Made by a program: the position numbers and the translations under genes. Shown here in pieces: positions 52,608 to 63,249 of a DNA stretch of 64,000 bases. Source of the DNA: Micrococcaceae bacterium Sec5.7 (lineage in GTDB: Bacteria; Actinomycetota; Actinomycetes; Actinomycetales; Micrococcaceae); contig CP144169.1 of the NCBI GenBank assembly GCA_039636785.1, forward strand, positions 1,860,001-1,924,000. The letters run 5' to 3'. How positions within the stretch are numbered: the first letter of the stretch is position 1; every line of letters begins with the position of its first letter. Under the pieces are notes generated by a model. The model did not search any database. It saw only the letters and a list, made by a program, of their open reading frames with translations, and had not been told where the DNA came from.

Positions 52608-53369
52608 ATGGCAACAACGTCCCGGCATCCCCCGGCAGCAGATCCGGCTGAGGCGCTTCTCCGCAGTCCGGTCCTCCCGGCACAGCATCTTGATCTTTAC
52701 TCCCCCGGGGCCCTGTTCTCGTGGCCGGAGCTCCAGTCAATGGCGTCCGACGGCGTGCTGACGCAGCTGTACCAGCGCGGTTACACCATTCCCGGTACGG
52801 CTGCCACCCCGCAGCTGCGGGCGCGTGCAGCCGCCTTCGCAGTTCCCCCGGCCATCCGCCAGCGTGTGGTGGCAGGAAGGATGACGGCGGCATGGATCTA
52901 CGGATGCGCGCGGGAGCCTGACCGGCTGGCGCTTCTGGTCGATTCCAAGCGCCGGATATCCAGTCTCCGCTCCACGCGGGGCTGCACTCTCCATGAAGTC
53001 CGGCTGGGTCCGTTTGACGTTGTCAGCCTGGGTGGGCTGATGGTCTCAAGCCCTCTGCGGACTGCTCTGGACATCGCGCTCCATGTGGAGGCCGAGCGCG
53101 CCATACCGGCCTTGCGCGAGCTGCTGGCACGGCCGGAACTGGACGTCCGGCTGCGCCTGCTGACCCTGGCGGTGGAATCAACACCGAGGGTGCCGCACAA
53201 AAGGGCAGCCCTCGAAAAACTCGCGCTGCTAGCTTCGGCGCCGGTTGCCGGTCGTCCTGTAGACGTCGAACACACCGTCGATCCGCCGGACAGCGCTCAG
53301 AACGTGGCTCAGGTACTTGGGGTCGCCCATCTCGAATGCGAACTTGGAAATGGCCACCCGGTCATTTGA
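52608..53369 (+). CDS. AbiEi-like winged-helix (type IV antitoxin domain) protein
   Basis: 253 residues. The region [20 protein letters not shown] with the following GYTIPG resembles the N-terminal winged helix of AbiEi-type antitoxins. The rest ([39 protein letters not shown]) matches the actinobacterial AbiEi-like proteins seen beside housekeeping genes. No AbiEii-like nucleotidyltransferase toxin is adjacent. Its last 47 residues are encoded on the opposite strand of the rel gene end (141-base tail overlap). ATG 52608; no ribosome site. Function unknown. Confidence 0.65.
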   Translation: MATTSRHPPAADPAEALLRSPVLPAQHLDLYSPGALFSWPELQSMASDGVLTQLYQRGYTIPGTAATPQLRARAAAFAVPPAIRQRVVAGRMTAAWIYGCAREPDRLALLVDSKRRISSLRSTRGCTLHEVRLGPFDVVSLGGLMVSSPLRTALDIALHVEAERAIPALRELLARPELDVRLRLLTLAVESTPRVPHKRAALEKLALLASAPVAGRPVDVEHTVDPPDSAQNVAQVLGVAHLECELGNGHPVI

Positions 53370-55637
53370 GGTGTGGACGCTGGCGGCCAGGATATTCACG
53401 TGGTTCTCGGACAGGATCCTCGTTACATCCGAGAGCAGGGACTTGCGGTCCAGTGCTTCCACCTGGATCTCCACAAGGAACACGCTGGACTGGGTTGGCG
53501 CCCAGTCGACGTCAACAATCCGGTCGGGCTGATCCTTAAGGTCTGAGACGTTTGTACAGTCGGTCCGGTGCACAGAAACCCCGGAACCGCGGGTGACGAA
53601 ACCAAGGATCGGATCCGGCGGTACCGGGGTGCAACAACGTGCCAGTTTGACCCAGACGTCGCCCACGCCCCGGACCACCACACCGGAATCGGAGAACCTG
53701 GTCTTGCTGACCTGGGTGGGGATGCTGACTTCGGTGAGGTCGTCATCGGGGCTTTCCTTGCCGCCCAGACTTTCAACGAGCTTTTCCATCACTGACTGCG
53801 CCGAGGTGTGGCCATCGCCGACACCGGCATACAGACCGGAAATGTCCACATACTTGAAGTCTTCGGCAACGGCGGCCAGTGCGTCATGGGTCATCAGCCG
53901 CTGCAGTGGCATGTTCTGCTTCCGCATGGCCCGGGTCAGCAGCTCCTTGCCGCGGTCAATGGCTTCTTCGCGCCGTTCCTTACTGAACCATTGGCGGATC
54001 TTGTTCCGCGCACGGGCGCTCTTGACGAAATGTTGCCAATCCTGGCTGGGACCGGCGCCTTCTGCCTTGGAGGTGAAGATTTCCACCCAGTCGCCGTGGT
54101 TCAGTTCGCTGTTTAGCGGAACAAGCTTTCCGTTAACCCTGGCGCCAATGGTGCGGTGGCCCACCTCGGTGTGCACGGCATAGGCGAAGTCCACTGGGGT
54201 TGATCCGGCCGGCAGGGCCATGACCTCGCCCTTGGGGGTGAAAACGAAAACCTCCCGGGCATTGATTTCGAACCGCAGGGAATCGAGAAACTCGCCCGGG
54301 TCCGATGTCTCCTGCTGCCAGTCAACCAGCGAACGAAGCCAGCCCATGTCCCCGTCACGGGGGCTGCCGGGGCCGGCCGCCGTGCGGTTGGGCTGGTCCT
54401 TGTATTTCCAGTGCGCGGCAACACCGTATTCGGCCCGCCGGTGCATCTCATGGGTGCGGATCTGGATTTCAACAGGTTTGCCGCCCGGGCCGATCACTGT
54501 GGTGTGCAACGACTGGTACATGTTGAATTTGGGCATTGCGATGTAGTCCTTGAACCGCCCCGGAAGGGGATTCCAGCGCGAATGCATGGTGCCCAGTGCC
54601 GCATAGCAGTCCCGGACAGAATCGACCAGGACGCGTACTCCCATGAGGTCATTGATGTCATCGAAGTCTTTGTCCCGGACGATCATCTTCTGGTAGATCG
54701 AGTAGTAGTGCTTCGGACGTCCCGTGATGGTGGCCTTGATCTTTGCCATGCGCAGATCGTCGGCGATCTGGTTGCGGATGACGCTCAGGCTCTTTTCCCG
54801 CTCGGGGGTCCTGTCCCCCACCATGCGGACGATCTCCTCATACACCTTCGGGTAAAGTGCCGCGAAGGAAAGATCCTCAAGTTCCCATTTGATGGTGTTC
54901 ATGCCCAGCCGGTGGGCCAACGGGGCAAAAATCTCAAGGGTTTCGCGGGCCTTCCGGGCGGACGATTCGGCCGAGACGAATCGCCAGGTGCGCGCGTTGT
55001 GCAGCCTGTCAGCGAGCTTGATCATCAGAACGCGGATGTCCTTGGCCATGGCCACAACCATCTTGCGCACTGTCTCAGACTGGGCGGCTTCGCCGAAGCT
55101 GACCTTGTCCAGCTTGGTGACCCCGTCAACCAGCATGGCCACTTCCGGCCCGAATTCAGCTTTCAGACTCGCCAGCGTATAAGGCGTGTCCTCCACCGTG
55201 TCATGCAGCAGCGCCGCCGCCAGCGTGGTGCCGGACAGACCCAGTTCCGCCAGAATCGTGGCAACGGCCACGGGGTGGGTGATGTACGGATCCCCGCTCT
55301 TGCGCTTCTGCCCGCGGTGGCTTTCCTCCGCCACCACAAAAGCCCGCTGGATGAGCTCGAAGTCTTCTTTGGGGTTGTTGACCCGCACGGTCCGGAGCAG
55401 TGGTTCAAGGATGGGTGAGTAGGTGGGGGCCCCGCGGCCGGTCAGGCGCGCCAACCTGGAACGGGTGCGTTCACGGCGGCCGGGAAAGGTAGGGCGCACC
55501 CCGGAATTATCTACCGGAACACCAGGACCGGGGCGTCCGGCAGCAACGAGACCAGTCTGCGGTCCCTGACCGGGGGTGTCATCCCCGCTTGCCGCTGGCG
55601 CCGACGCCGAACGTTCTTCCAATGAAGCACCCCTCAC
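53229..55637 (-). CDS. rel: Bifunctional (p)ppGpp synthetase/hydrolase Rel
   Basis: 802 residues. Domain order: a variable Pro/Gly-rich N-terminus, HD hydrolase ([13 protein letters not shown] with the catalytic His-Asp), synthetase ([24 protein letters not shown] in [26 protein letters not shown]), TGS ([20 protein letters not shown]), a zinc/helical region (RCCTPVPPD) and a C-terminal ACT domain. The RFKD motif and the intact HD indicate both activities. GTG 55637 gives the full frame; TTG 55622, 7 bases after GAGGGG, may be the true start. It lies downstream of secD-secF behind a strong terminator and converges on the AbiEi-like gene. Confidence 0.97.
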   Translation of the reverse strand: MRGASLEERSASAPAASGDDTPGQGPQTGLVAAGRPGPGVPVDNSGVRPTFPGRRERTRSRLARLTGRGAPTYSPILEPLLRTVRVNNPKEDFELIQRAFVVAEESHRGQKRKSGDPYITHPVAVATILAELGLSGTTLAAALLHDTVEDTPYTLASLKAEFGPEVAMLVDGVTKLDKVSFGEAAQSETVRKMVVAMAKDIRVLMIKLADRLHNARTWRFVSAESSARKARETLEIFAPLAHRLGMNTIKWELEDLSFAALYPKVYEEIVRMVGDRTPEREKSLSVIRNQIADDLRMAKIKATITGRPKHYYSIYQKMIVRDKDFDDINDLMGVRVLVDSVRDCYAALGTMHSRWNPLPGRFKDYIAMPKFNMYQSLHTTVIGPGGKPVEIQIRTHEMHRRAEYGVAAHWKYKDQPNRTAAGPGSPRDGDMGWLRSLVDWQQETSDPGEFLDSLRFEINAREVFVFTPKGEVMALPAGSTPVDFAYAVHTEVGHRTIGARVNGKLVPLNSELNHGDWVEIFTSKAEGAGPSQDWQHFVKSARARNKIRQWFSKERREEAIDRGKELLTRAMRKQNMPLQRLMTHDALAAVAEDFKYVDISGLYAGVGDGHTSAQSVMEKLVESLGGKESPDDDLTEVSIPTQVSKTRFSDSGVVVRGVGDVWVKLARCCTPVPPDPILGFVTRGSGVSVHRTDCTNVSDLKDQPDRIVDVDWAPTQSSVFLVEIQVEALDRKSLLSDVTRILSENHVNILAASVHTSNDRVAISKFAFEMGDPKYLSHVLSAVRRIDGVFDVYRTTGNRRRS

Positions 55638-55700
55638 GACCCGTCTGATTATCCCAGTCTATTCCCGCAGCAGGATACTTCGATAACCGGCCACAAATGC

Positions 55701-55746
55701 GAACGGGCCGGACGGCGTCACGTATGTGACGCCGTCCGGCCCGTTC
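55701..55746 (-). terminator. Long perfect terminator hairpin between secF and rel
   Basis: A 21-bp perfect stem (55701-55721 with 55726-55746) closes a 4-base loop. It is the longest uninterrupted palindrome I noticed in the window. It starts 11 bases after the secF stop and should end the yajC-secD-secF transcript before rel. The tail CGCATTTGTGG is weakly U-rich. Confidence 0.88.
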
Positions 55747-55757
55747 GTCCGATTAGC

Positions 55758-56777
55758 TTAGGCCGGCGCTGCTTCCGAAGCTACCGGCGTCTTACTTGAT
55801 GTTTCTGCGCGGCGGTGTTCAACACGCTTGGCCTGTTTCGTCAGTTCGGGTTCATTCTGACGCAGCCATGCGTACATGGGCGCAGCCACAAAGATCGTTG
55901 CGGCCGTTCCGATCAGAATGCCCACGAACAGTGCGAGCGAAAGGTCGCGGAGCGTGCCCGCACCTAGGAGCCCGGCGCCGATGAACAGAATGGCACCGAC
56001 CGGCAGGATGGCTACCATCATGGTGTTGATGGAACGGACCAATGTCTGGTTGACAGCCAGGTTGACCTCTTCGGCGAATGTGCGGCGTGTGGAGGCGTCG
56101 AGATCCGCTGTATTTTCGCGGATCTTGTCGAAGACCACCACGGTGTCGTACAGCGAATAACTGAGCACCGTGAGGAAGCCGATGATGGCCGATGGAGTCA
56201 CCTCAAAGTCACTCAGCGCATAAACCCCCGCTGTGATGAACATTGTCACCAGCATGCCGGCAAGCGCCGACAGCGACATCTTCCAGGTGCGGAAGTAGAG
56301 GGCCATGAGGATTGCCGCAATTCCCACGAAGATGACCAGACCCAGCAGGGCCTGCCTGGTGACATCCGCACCCCAGGTGGGCCCCACAAATGTGGAAGTC
56401 ACCTCATTGTCCGTAACACCATAGGCAGTGGTCAGCCCCTGCTTGACCTTGACGGTCTCGTCCTCGGTGAGCTTATCCGTCTGGATGCGCATGGTGGTGC
56501 CGGCAACATTCGCGACGCGGGGAATGCTCCCGGCCACAACGTCCTGCACCGCCTTCTCGCCCGCAGCCGCATCAGTGGTCTTGACGTTTGAAACAGTGAA
56601 CTCGGAACCGCCCCGGAACTCGATGCCCAGGTTGAAACCGCCCTTGGCGACAGGAATCAGGATGGACAGGGCAACGGCCACGGCCGCGATCAGGAACCAG
56701 ATCTTCTTGGAACCCACGAAATTGTACGAGCGCTTGCCCGTGTAAAGCTCGTTACCGAAATTGGCAAACCTGGACAT
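55758..56777 (-). CDS. secF: Protein translocase subunit SecF
   Basis: Inner-membrane partner of SecD that uses the proton gradient to pull exported proteins out of SecYEG; 339 residues. An N-terminal membrane helix, a periplasmic-side loop (GVTDNEVTSTFVGPTWGADV) and five further helices are visible. The family signature LTVLSYSLYDTVVVFDKIRE is intact. Its ATG overlaps the secD stop by one base. Confidence 0.96.
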   Translation of the reverse strand: MSRFANFGNELYTGKRSYNFVGSKKIWFLIAAVAVALSILIPVAKGGFNLGIEFRGGSEFTVSNVKTTDAAAGEKAVQDVVAGSIPRVANVAGTTMRIQTDKLTEDETVKVKQGLTTAYGVTDNEVTSTFVGPTWGADVTRQALLGLVIFVGIAAILMALYFRTWKMSLSALAGMLVTMFITAGVYALSDFEVTPSAIIGFLTVLSYSLYDTVVVFDKIRENTADLDASTRRTFAEEVNLAVNQTLVRSINTMMVAILPVGAILFIGAGLLGAGTLRDLSLALFVGILIGTAATIFVAAPMYAWLRQNEPELTKQAKRVEHRRAETSSKTPVASEAAPA

Positions 56778-58534
56778 TACTTGCCCTCCTTGGCTGCGCT
56801 CTTGGATGAACCGGCGAGCTGTTCCTGCTTTTCCGCGAGGCGGCGTTCCGCAATGGTCATCCGGCGTTCGGCTTCAGCAGCCGCACCGGTGTTCTTGGCA
56901 CGAACCACGGCAGGCCTGTCCTCAGGCGTGCGGAGCCTTCCGGCACCGCGGTAGAGGGGCACGGCGCCGAGGCTCTTTGGATCAAGGCCGGAGAAGGTGT
57001 GGCCCTCACCGAAGAACTTGGTGCGAGCCAGCAGCCGCAATGTGGGATGCGTGAACATGAACACCACAATGAGGTCGGCAATGGCTGTCAGGCCAAGGGT
57101 GAACGCGAACCCGCGCACGTTGCCCACTGCCACAAAGTACAGCACCAGGGCGGCAAGCAGGTTGACGGCCTTGGAGGCCAGGACCGTGCGCTTGGCGCGC
57201 TTCCAACCGTTTTCCACGGCGGAAACGAGGCCGCGGCCTTCGCGGAGTTCATCGCGGATACGTTCGAAGTACACGATGAACGAGTCCGCTGTCTGCCCGA
57301 TGGACACAATGATGCCAGCCACCCCGGCAAGGGAGAGACGGTAATTTTCCGTCCAGCCCAGGATGCCAATGGCAAGGTATGTCAGTGCACCGGCCACAAC
57401 GAGCGAAGCGATGGTCACGAATCCCAGCGCCCGGTATTGGAAGAGCGAGTAGACCACCACCAGCAAGAGCCCCATCAGACCTGCGAGCATGCCCATACGG
57501 AGTTGCTCACCGCCCAGGGTTGCGGAAATCTGCTGGTCGCTCTGGATCTCGAAGCTGATGGGCAGAGCGCCGAAACGCAGCTGGTCAGAGAGTGCCTTGG
57601 CAGTCTGCTCGTTGAAACTACCCGTAATCTGTGGACGGCCATCGGTGATGACAGCAAGTGAACGAGGCGCGGAAATAACCTGGTCATCGAGGACGATTGC
57701 GAACTGGGCCTTGGGATCCGAACCCGCTTCACCGCCAGCGGCGACGTAGAACTGGTTCAGCCGCTGGGTGACTTCCTTGAACTTTGCCGTGCCTTCGCTA
57801 TCAAACTGGATGTTGACAGCCCACTCGTTGGTGACAGCACCCTGTGCGCCCTGCTGCAGCTGGAATGACGAAGTGACAATGTTGGTGCCCTTGACCTCAA
57901 CGGGTCCAAGGATGTACTTGATCGCCGGGCTCTTGTCCGCGGCAGGTTCACACGTAACCAGTGGTTTGGCCGGGTCCGAGCGTTCCTGCTTGTCCTGGGA
58001 CTGGTTGTCGCAGTCGAGGGCCTCGTACTTCTTGTAGACCGCGGCCGTGATCCAGTTGGAGTCGCTGCTGTTGGCGGGCGCAGCAGTGGGCTTGGGCAGC
58101 TTGTCCGCAGGAGTCAGTGACTCCTTGGGAACGGCTGCGCCTGCACCGGCGGCCAGAACAGGGCGGAAATTCATGTCCGCCGACGCCTGGATCAATGCCC
58201 GGGTTTCCTTGGACGGAGTACCCGGGAGGCTCACCACAACGTTGCGGCCCGACTGCGTGCTGATTTCAGCTTCCGCAACACCGGAGCCGTCCACACGTTG
58301 GCGGATGATTGCCACGGCCTGGTTGAGCTGATCTTCGTTGATGTCCGAACCGCCCTCAACCTTGGGCGCCAGGATCATCTGGGTGCCGCCCTCGAGGTCC
58401 AGAGCAAGCTTGGGAGTCCAGCTGGCCTGCCCTGCCATGTTGCCGCCGGCAAGGACAGCGGTCAGGACGGCGATGATTACGCCAAGCCAGACCAGCACCC
58501 TGAGGGCTGAGTTTTTGGGGCCAGTTCGTGCCAT
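56777..58534 (-). CDS. secD: Protein translocase subunit SecD
   Basis: 585 residues. Membrane helix 1 (VLVWLGVIIAVLTAVLAGG), the DLEGGTQMILAP motif, a large extracytoplasmic P1 domain, then helices 2-6 with GMLAGLMGLLLVVVYSLFQY and SIGQTADSFIVYFERIRDEL, the usual RND-type motifs. An Ala/Glu/Arg-rich cytoplasmic tail follows the last helix. The yajC-secD gap of 117 bases has a CCGGCGGCTGCC stretch and nothing else. Confidence 0.96.
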   Translation of the reverse strand: MARTGPKNSALRVLVWLGVIIAVLTAVLAGGNMAGQASWTPKLALDLEGGTQMILAPKVEGGSDINEDQLNQAVAIIRQRVDGSGVAEAEISTQSGRNVVVSLPGTPSKETRALIQASADMNFRPVLAAGAGAAVPKESLTPADKLPKPTAAPANSSDSNWITAAVYKKYEALDCDNQSQDKQERSDPAKPLVTCEPAADKSPAIKYILGPVEVKGTNIVTSSFQLQQGAQGAVTNEWAVNIQFDSEGTAKFKEVTQRLNQFYVAAGGEAGSDPKAQFAIVLDDQVISAPRSLAVITDGRPQITGSFNEQTAKALSDQLRFGALPISFEIQSDQQISATLGGEQLRMGMLAGLMGLLLVVVYSLFQYRALGFVTIASLVVAGALTYLAIGILGWTENYRLSLAGVAGIIVSIGQTADSFIVYFERIRDELREGRGLVSAVENGWKRAKRTVLASKAVNLLAALVLYFVAVGNVRGFAFTLGLTAIADLIVVFMFTHPTLRLLARTKFFGEGHTFSGLDPKSLGAVPLYRGAGRLRTPEDRPAVVRAKNTGAAAEAERRMTIAERRLAEKQEQLAGSSKSAAKEGK

Positions 58535-58651
58535 TGTGGATCTTTCTATTATTTACGGAGGAGCCACCGGCATGAGCTGTGTCGCTCACACCGGCGGCTG
58601 CCCGCATCCGTAGAGGTTGTTGCTTAGCGGGATGTGGCGCGTCGGCGCGGA

Positions 58652-59134
58652 CTAGATGTCCTTTTTGCCTTCATCGTTGAGACGCTTAAGCGTTTCGTCC
58701 GGGGTCTCGCTGACGGCGGCGGTGTTTTCGCCGTCTTCGGCTGTGAGCGACGAGGCGTCGTCCGGGACGGCCGAAGTCTCAGCCACAGGCTCCACAATTT
58801 TGGTGACAGCCTGGCGGTGAACGGTGGCAACGTTTCCGGGGGAAAGTTCCAGAACAACCTTGTTGTTCTCATCATCGATGGAGAGGATCCGGCCGAAAAG
58901 CCCAAAGCTGGTCATGACCTCAACGCCGGGTTCGAACTGCGACTGCAGAGTGGCCTGCTGCTGTTTGGTCTTTTTGTTGCGGCGGAACATCATGAAGATA
59001 AAGAGACCAAGCATAACGAACAGCAGGATGGTCATGATGTCGATGCCGCCGCCGGCCTGCGGCTGGGCCTGGGCAGAAATATGTCCGAACACAGGGAAGT
59101 TCCATTCTGTACTTGCGTAACTGATTGACAACAA
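58652..59134 (-). CDS. yajC: Preprotein translocase accessory protein YajC
   Basis: 160 residues. A Gly/Gln/Ala-rich N-terminus leads to one membrane helix (IMTILLFVMLGLFIFMMF) and a cytoplasmic SH3-like domain (FEPGVEVMTSFGLFGRILSI then DDENNKVVLELSPGN). An acidic tail (about 40 residues) extends past the family's usual end. The start is uncertain: TTG 59134 with GGAG 11 bases upstream, or GTG 59092. It is the first gene of yajC-secD-secF. Confidence 0.9.
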   Translation of the reverse strand: MLSISYASTEWNFPVFGHISAQAQPQAGGGIDIMTILLFVMLGLFIFMMFRRNKKTKQQQATLQSQFEPGVEVMTSFGLFGRILSIDDENNKVVLELSPGNVATVHRQAVTKIVEPVAETSAVPDDASSLTAEDGENTAAVSETPDETLKRLNDEGKKDI

Positions 59135-59269
59135 CGTCCGATTCGCTCCGGGTTGACTGGCAGAAAACTGCCCTTAGTCACCGGCGGCCCGTTGGAGCCA
59201 CCTGGCGGAACAATGCCCGAACGTGCCGAGCGTCATTCCAGTCTAAAGGGAAAAGCTGACAGCACGGTG

Positions 59270-60358
59270 CTATTGACCGTTGTGAATCCACTCAGGGACC
59301 GTTTCATCAATTGTTTCGCCGGCGTCAAACAGGTCCGGAGGCTCCTGTCCGAAGACTCCGGCGGGAACGGCAAACCCCAGATGTGTCCACGCCGGTGCCA
59401 TGGCAATCCGGCCGCGGGGCGTTCGGCCCAGCAGCCCCTCCCGGACCAGGAACGGCTCGGCTACGGTTTCCACTGTTTCCGGTTCCTCGCCTACCGCAAT
59501 TGCCAGAGTGGACAGCCCCACCGGACCGCCGCCGAATTTGGTGATCAAGGCTTCCAGGACGGCACGGTCCAGCCGGTCCAGCCCGCGTTTGTCCACTTCA
59601 TACATGTCCAGCGCAGCGGACGCAGCCCGGGCATCAATCTGTTCGATGCCGTGGACAAGCGCCCAGTCCCTGACGCGGCGCAGAAGCCGGTTGGCGATTC
59701 GGGGCGTTCCCCGGGAGCGCCCCGCGATTTCGCTGAACCCCGCAGAATTCACCTTCAGGTCCAGCAGACCAGCCGATCGCCGCAAAACCAGCTCAAGTTC
59801 GGCCACGGAGTAAAACTCCAGATGCCCGGTGAAGCCGAACCGGTCGCGGAGCGGCCCGGGCAGGAGCCCGGCGCGGGTGGTGGCCCCCACGAGGGTGAAG
59901 GGAGGCAGCTCCAGCGGAATGGCGGTGGCACCCGCTCCTTTACCCACCACAATGTCGACGCGGAAGTCCTCCATGGCCATGTAGAGCATTTCCTCTGCAG
60001 GCCGGGACATCCGGTGGATTTCGTCCAGGAACAGGACTTCGCCCTCTGACAGCGAAGAAAGGATGGCTGCAAGGTCTCCGGCGTGCTGGATGGCCGGACC
60101 GCTGCTTATCCGCAGCGGGGCATTCATTTCAGCCGCAACAATCATGGCGAGTGTGGTTTTACCAAGGCCGGGCGGTCCTGAGAACAGCACGTGGTCCGCG
60201 CTGCGGCCACGCATCCTGGAGGCCTGCAACACCAGGGACAGCTGTTTGCGGACGCGGTGCTGGCCGACAAAGTCCTGAAGGTTCTTGGGCCTGAGGGCGG
60301 CTTCAATGGCCCGCTCTTCCGGCTCCTCTCCCCCGGCCCCCATCGACGGTTCACCCAC
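59270..60358 (-). CDS. ruvB: Holliday junction branch migration ATPase RuvB
   Basis: AAA+ motor of 362 residues. Walker [13 protein letters not shown], Walker [11 protein letters not shown], sensor [18 protein letters not shown], and the C-terminal winged helix ([20 protein letters not shown]). It forms hexamers that drive junction migration with RuvA. GTG 60358 overlaps the ruvA stop by 8 bases, so RuvA and RuvB levels are coupled. Confidence 0.97.
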   Translation of the reverse strand: MGEPSMGAGGEEPEERAIEAALRPKNLQDFVGQHRVRKQLSLVLQASRMRGRSADHVLFSGPPGLGKTTLAMIVAAEMNAPLRISSGPAIQHAGDLAAILSSLSEGEVLFLDEIHRMSRPAEEMLYMAMEDFRVDIVVGKGAGATAIPLELPPFTLVGATTRAGLLPGPLRDRFGFTGHLEFYSVAELELVLRRSAGLLDLKVNSAGFSEIAGRSRGTPRIANRLLRRVRDWALVHGIEQIDARAASAALDMYEVDKRGLDRLDRAVLEALITKFGGGPVGLSTLAIAVGEEPETVETVAEPFLVREGLLGRTPRGRIAMAPAWTHLGFAVPAGVFGQEPPDLFDAGETIDETVPEWIHNGQ

Positions 60359-60995
60359 GGGTGCCTACCCTGTTGCCGGCACGGGCGCCGTCCTGGCCAA
60401 GCCAGCGCAAAGTAGTACGGAGGATTTCGGCCACGTTGCCCTTGTCCGCCAGCTCCGGCGAATCCGCCAGCGCGCTGTCAATGCTGGACGTGGCGTCCTT
60501 TTCCGACCAGCCGAGGCTGGTCATGGCAGCCACAACCTGCGGCTTCCAGACGGAGGCAGCGGACGGGGCCCGGGCTGTGCCGCCGGCGGTCCCATGAGGC
60601 ACCAGCTTGCCTGCCAGTTCAAGCACAATCCGGCCGCCGACCTTCGGTCCGATTCCCGGAACCTTGGTAAAGGTCTTGCTGTCTCCGGTGTGCGCCGCAA
60701 CCCGGATTGCCTCCGGTTCGTGGACGGCCAGGACAGCCAGAGCCAGCCTCGGGCCCACGCCGCTGACACTGAGAAGGACGTCGAAAACCTCGCGTTCGTC
60801 GTCGCTGGCGAAGCCAAACAGAGTCAGGGAATCCTCCCGCACAATCAGGGACGTGAACAGCTTGCCCTCCTCGCCGGTGCGCAGCCGGCTCAGGGTCTGC
60901 GGCGTCGCGTTGACGCTCATGCCGGCACCGTTGAGATCGATCACGGCGGAGGACAACCCGACGTGCGCTACGGTTCCGCGGAGAAAACTGATCAA
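60351..60995 (-). CDS. ruvA: Holliday junction branch migration protein RuvA
   Basis: 214 residues. An N-terminal OB domain ([20 protein letters not shown]), two helix-hairpin-helix motifs ([39 protein letters not shown]), a flexible Ala/Gly linker and the RuvB-binding C-terminal domain. Binds the four-way junction as a tetramer. It lies 79 bases after ruvC. Confidence 0.96.
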   Translation of the reverse strand: MISFLRGTVAHVGLSSAVIDLNGAGMSVNATPQTLSRLRTGEEGKLFTSLIVREDSLTLFGFASDDEREVFDVLLSVSGVGPRLALAVLAVHEPEAIRVAAHTGDSKTFTKVPGIGPKVGGRIVLELAGKLVPHGTAGGTARAPSAASVWKPQVVAAMTSLGWSEKDATSSIDSALADSPELADKGNVAEILRTTLRWLGQDGARAGNRVGTRG

Positions 60996-61074
60996 GGCCG
61001 GGCTCCTGAAGTACCGCCGGGGAAACCGGCTATCCGAACATATCTACGAATACACTAGCAAGCCGGACTGACAT

Positions 61075-61653
61075 TCAGCGTGCACGGCGCGCCTTTGCCT
61101 CGGCCTCCGCCCAGGCACGCTGGGCCGGCGTGAGCGACTCGCTTCCGGGGCCGGTGGTGGCCACAGCGGCGCCGCTCCCGGCACGCCATGCGTGGGTGAT
61201 GGCAAGCGCCAATGCATCTGCGGCATCGGCAGGCCTCGGCGGTGCCTCAAGCCTGAGGATCTTGGTCACCAGTTTGGTCACGGCGTCCTTATTGGCGGTT
61301 CCACTGCCGGTGACGGCCGCTTTGACTTCCGACGGCGTGTGGAGGGCTACCGGTATGCCGCGCCGTGCTGCCGCTGCGATCACCACGCCGGACGCCTGCG
61401 CCACGCCCATAACGGTGCTGACGTTGAGCTGCGAGAAGACACGCTCCACGGCCAGAACGTCGGGTTCGTAGCGGTCCAGCCATTCGTCGATGGCCAGGGC
61501 TATGACCAGCAGCCGCTGGTCAAGCGTCTCGTGCGGCGAGGAACCCACTACCCCGACCGCCACCATGGTGGCCCTGCGGTTCTTTTCAACATCGACAACG
61601 CCGATGCCGCAACGGGTGAGGCCCGGATCAACTCCCAATACACGCAGAGTCAT
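61075..61653 (-). CDS. ruvC: Holliday junction resolvase RuvC
   Basis: Endonuclease of 192 residues. The catalytic acids appear in [18 protein letters not shown] (Asp), [20 protein letters not shown] (Glu) and [16 protein letters not shown] (Asp pair). A charged C-terminal tail of about 25 residues follows. It completes the ruvC-ruvA-ruvB set on the minus strand, downstream of yebC. Confidence 0.96.
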   Translation of the reverse strand: MTLRVLGVDPGLTRCGIGVVDVEKNRRATMVAVGVVGSSPHETLDQRLLVIALAIDEWLDRYEPDVLAVERVFSQLNVSTVMGVAQASGVVIAAAARRGIPVALHTPSEVKAAVTGSGTANKDAVTKLVTKILRLEAPPRPADAADALALAITHAWRAGSGAAVATTGPGSESLTPAQRAWAEAEAKARRAR

Positions 61654-61688
61654 TTCCGGGCCTTCGGCTTAAATCGCAAGGCGGCTGA

Positions 61689-62444
61689 TCACTCAGCTTC
61701 CAGTGCGGCCTGCACTTCGTCGCTGAGGTCAGCGTTGCTGTAGACGTTCTGGACGTCGTCGAGCTCTTCGAGCGCGTCCACGAGCTTCATGAATTTCTTG
61801 GCGCTTTCCAGGTCAAGCGGAACCTGCATGGTCGGCACAAATTCGGCTTCGTCGGTTTCGTACTCCATTCCGGCTTCCTTCAGGGCATCGCGGACGGCCT
61901 GAAGGTCGGTGGGTTCAGAGTGGATTTCGAAGGAGTCGCCGTTGTCCTTGACTTCCTCGGCCCCGGCTTCGAGGACGGCCATCAGGACATCGTCTTCGGT
62001 GAGTTCGTTCTTGGGCAGCGACACAACACCCTTGCGGGTAAACAGGTAGTTGACCGAGCCCTGGTCGGCCATGGTGCCGCCGTTGCGGGAGATGGCCAGC
62101 CTGACTTCCGAGGCCGCACGGTTCTTGTTGTCGGTCAGGCATTCGATCAGCAGTGCCGAGCCCTGCGGGCCACGGGCCTCGTACATGATCTCGGTGTAGT
62201 CCACCACTTCGCCGGTGAGGCCTGCGCCACGCTTGACGGCGCGCTCAATGTTGTCGGCGGGGACGGAGGTCTTCTTGGCCTTGGTGACAGCCAATTCCAG
62301 GCCGGGGTTGCCGGCAAGGTCCGGTCCGCCCATGCGCGCCGCGACTTCGATGTTCTTGATCAGCTTGGCGAACGACTTCGCCCGGCGGCTGTCGAGGATG
62401 GCCTTCTTGTGCTTGGTCGTCGCCCATTTGGAGTGGCCTGACAT
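61689..62444 (-). CDS. yebC: YebC/PmpR-family protein
   Basis: 251 residues. The family N-terminus [20 protein letters not shown] is followed by the conserved [20 protein letters not shown] block. Long described as a DNA-binding regulator; recent work links YebC proteins to relief of ribosome stalling at proline stretches. It lies between pdxT (3 bases upstream) and ruvC (35 bases downstream), the usual yebC-ruvCAB arrangement. Confidence 0.95.
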   Translation of the reverse strand: MSGHSKWATTKHKKAILDSRRAKSFAKLIKNIEVAARMGGPDLAGNPGLELAVTKAKKTSVPADNIERAVKRGAGLTGEVVDYTEIMYEARGPQGSALLIECLTDNKNRAASEVRLAISRNGGTMADQGSVNYLFTRKGVVSLPKNELTEDDVLMAVLEAGAEEVKDNGDSFEIHSEPTDLQAVRDALKEAGMEYETDEAEFVPTMQVPLDLESAKKFMKLVDALEELDDVQNVYSNADLSDEVQAALEAE

Positions 62445-62447
62445 GCT

Positions 62448-63158
62448 TTACGCTTCTCCTCTGATCATTCGGATAAAAAGTTCGTGCACACGTTTTTCCC
62501 CAGTCACTTCCGGGTGGAAGGAGGTGGCCAGCAGGTGGCCGGAACGTACTGCCACAATTCTAGCCGTCCCTTGCAATGCAGCTGCGTGTGAGGCGTGGGC
62601 GGCATCCGCGGGTTCCACCTGGGCCAGCACCTCAACCCCTTCACCTACACGTTCCACCCACGGCCCGCGGATGAACACAGCGTGCACCGGGGGTACTCCG
62701 GAATCCGTGGCGCTGAAGTCGAGCCCCTTGAAGTCAAGGTCGGTCTCGAACGATTCGCGCTGCCGGCCAAAAGCGTTGCGGCGGACCGTGATGTCAAGCC
62801 CGCCGAAAGTCTGCTGGGCGTTGCCTGCCAGGTCGGTTGCCGGATCCGCGATCTCATTGGCAAGCAGGATCATTCCGGCGCATGAACCGTACACCGGCAG
62901 CCCGGTGGCTATCCGCTCACGCAGCGGATCCGCCAGTTCAAAAATGCGGGCCAGCTTGTCAATGGTGGTGGATTCGCCGCCCGGGATGATCAGTCCGTCG
63001 AGTCCGTCAAGTTCCGCCGGACGCCTGATTCCGACGCCGGTGGCGCCGGACGCTTCTACGGCATGGAGGTGTTCGCGGAAGTCGCCCTGGAGCGCCAGGA
63101 CACCGATTCGCAGGCCCGAGCCCACGCGGGAAGCAGCCGCTGAAAGGGGATTGGTCAT
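62448..63158 (-). CDS. pdxT: Pyridoxal 5'-phosphate synthase glutaminase subunit
   Basis: Type 1 glutamine amidotransferase of 236 residues that feeds ammonia to PdxS for vitamin B6 synthesis. The nucleophile Cys is in [17 protein letters not shown]; the [10 protein letters not shown] and [16 protein letters not shown] motifs (His, Glu) complete the triad. ATG 63158 is preferred; the frame is open to 63251 without a ribosome site. PdxS is not in the window. It is divergent from murT. Confidence 0.96.
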   Translation of the reverse strand: MTNPLSAAASRVGSGLRIGVLALQGDFREHLHAVEASGATGVGIRRPAELDGLDGLIIPGGESTTIDKLARIFELADPLRERIATGLPVYGSCAGMILLANEIADPATDLAGNAQQTFGGLDITVRRNAFGRQRESFETDLDFKGLDFSATDSGVPPVHAVFIRGPWVERVGEGVEVLAQVEPADAAHASHAAALQGTARIVAVRSGHLLATSFHPEVTGEKRVHELFIRMIRGEA

Positions 63159-63236
63159 CCAGATATCATAGTGGGCCGGGCGCCACCGATTCCCCGTGCG
63201 GCCGGTGGCCGGCCCGATTCCATGCCGCTGCTGGGA

Positions 63237-63242
63237 TATATT
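63237..63242 (+). promoter_or_regulatory. Candidate -10 box of murT (leaderless)
   Basis: TATATT ends 7 bases before ATG 63250. The -35 region is GC-rich with no clear match. The ATG has no Shine-Dalgarno. Confidence 0.5.
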
Positions 63243-63249
63243 ACAGAGC

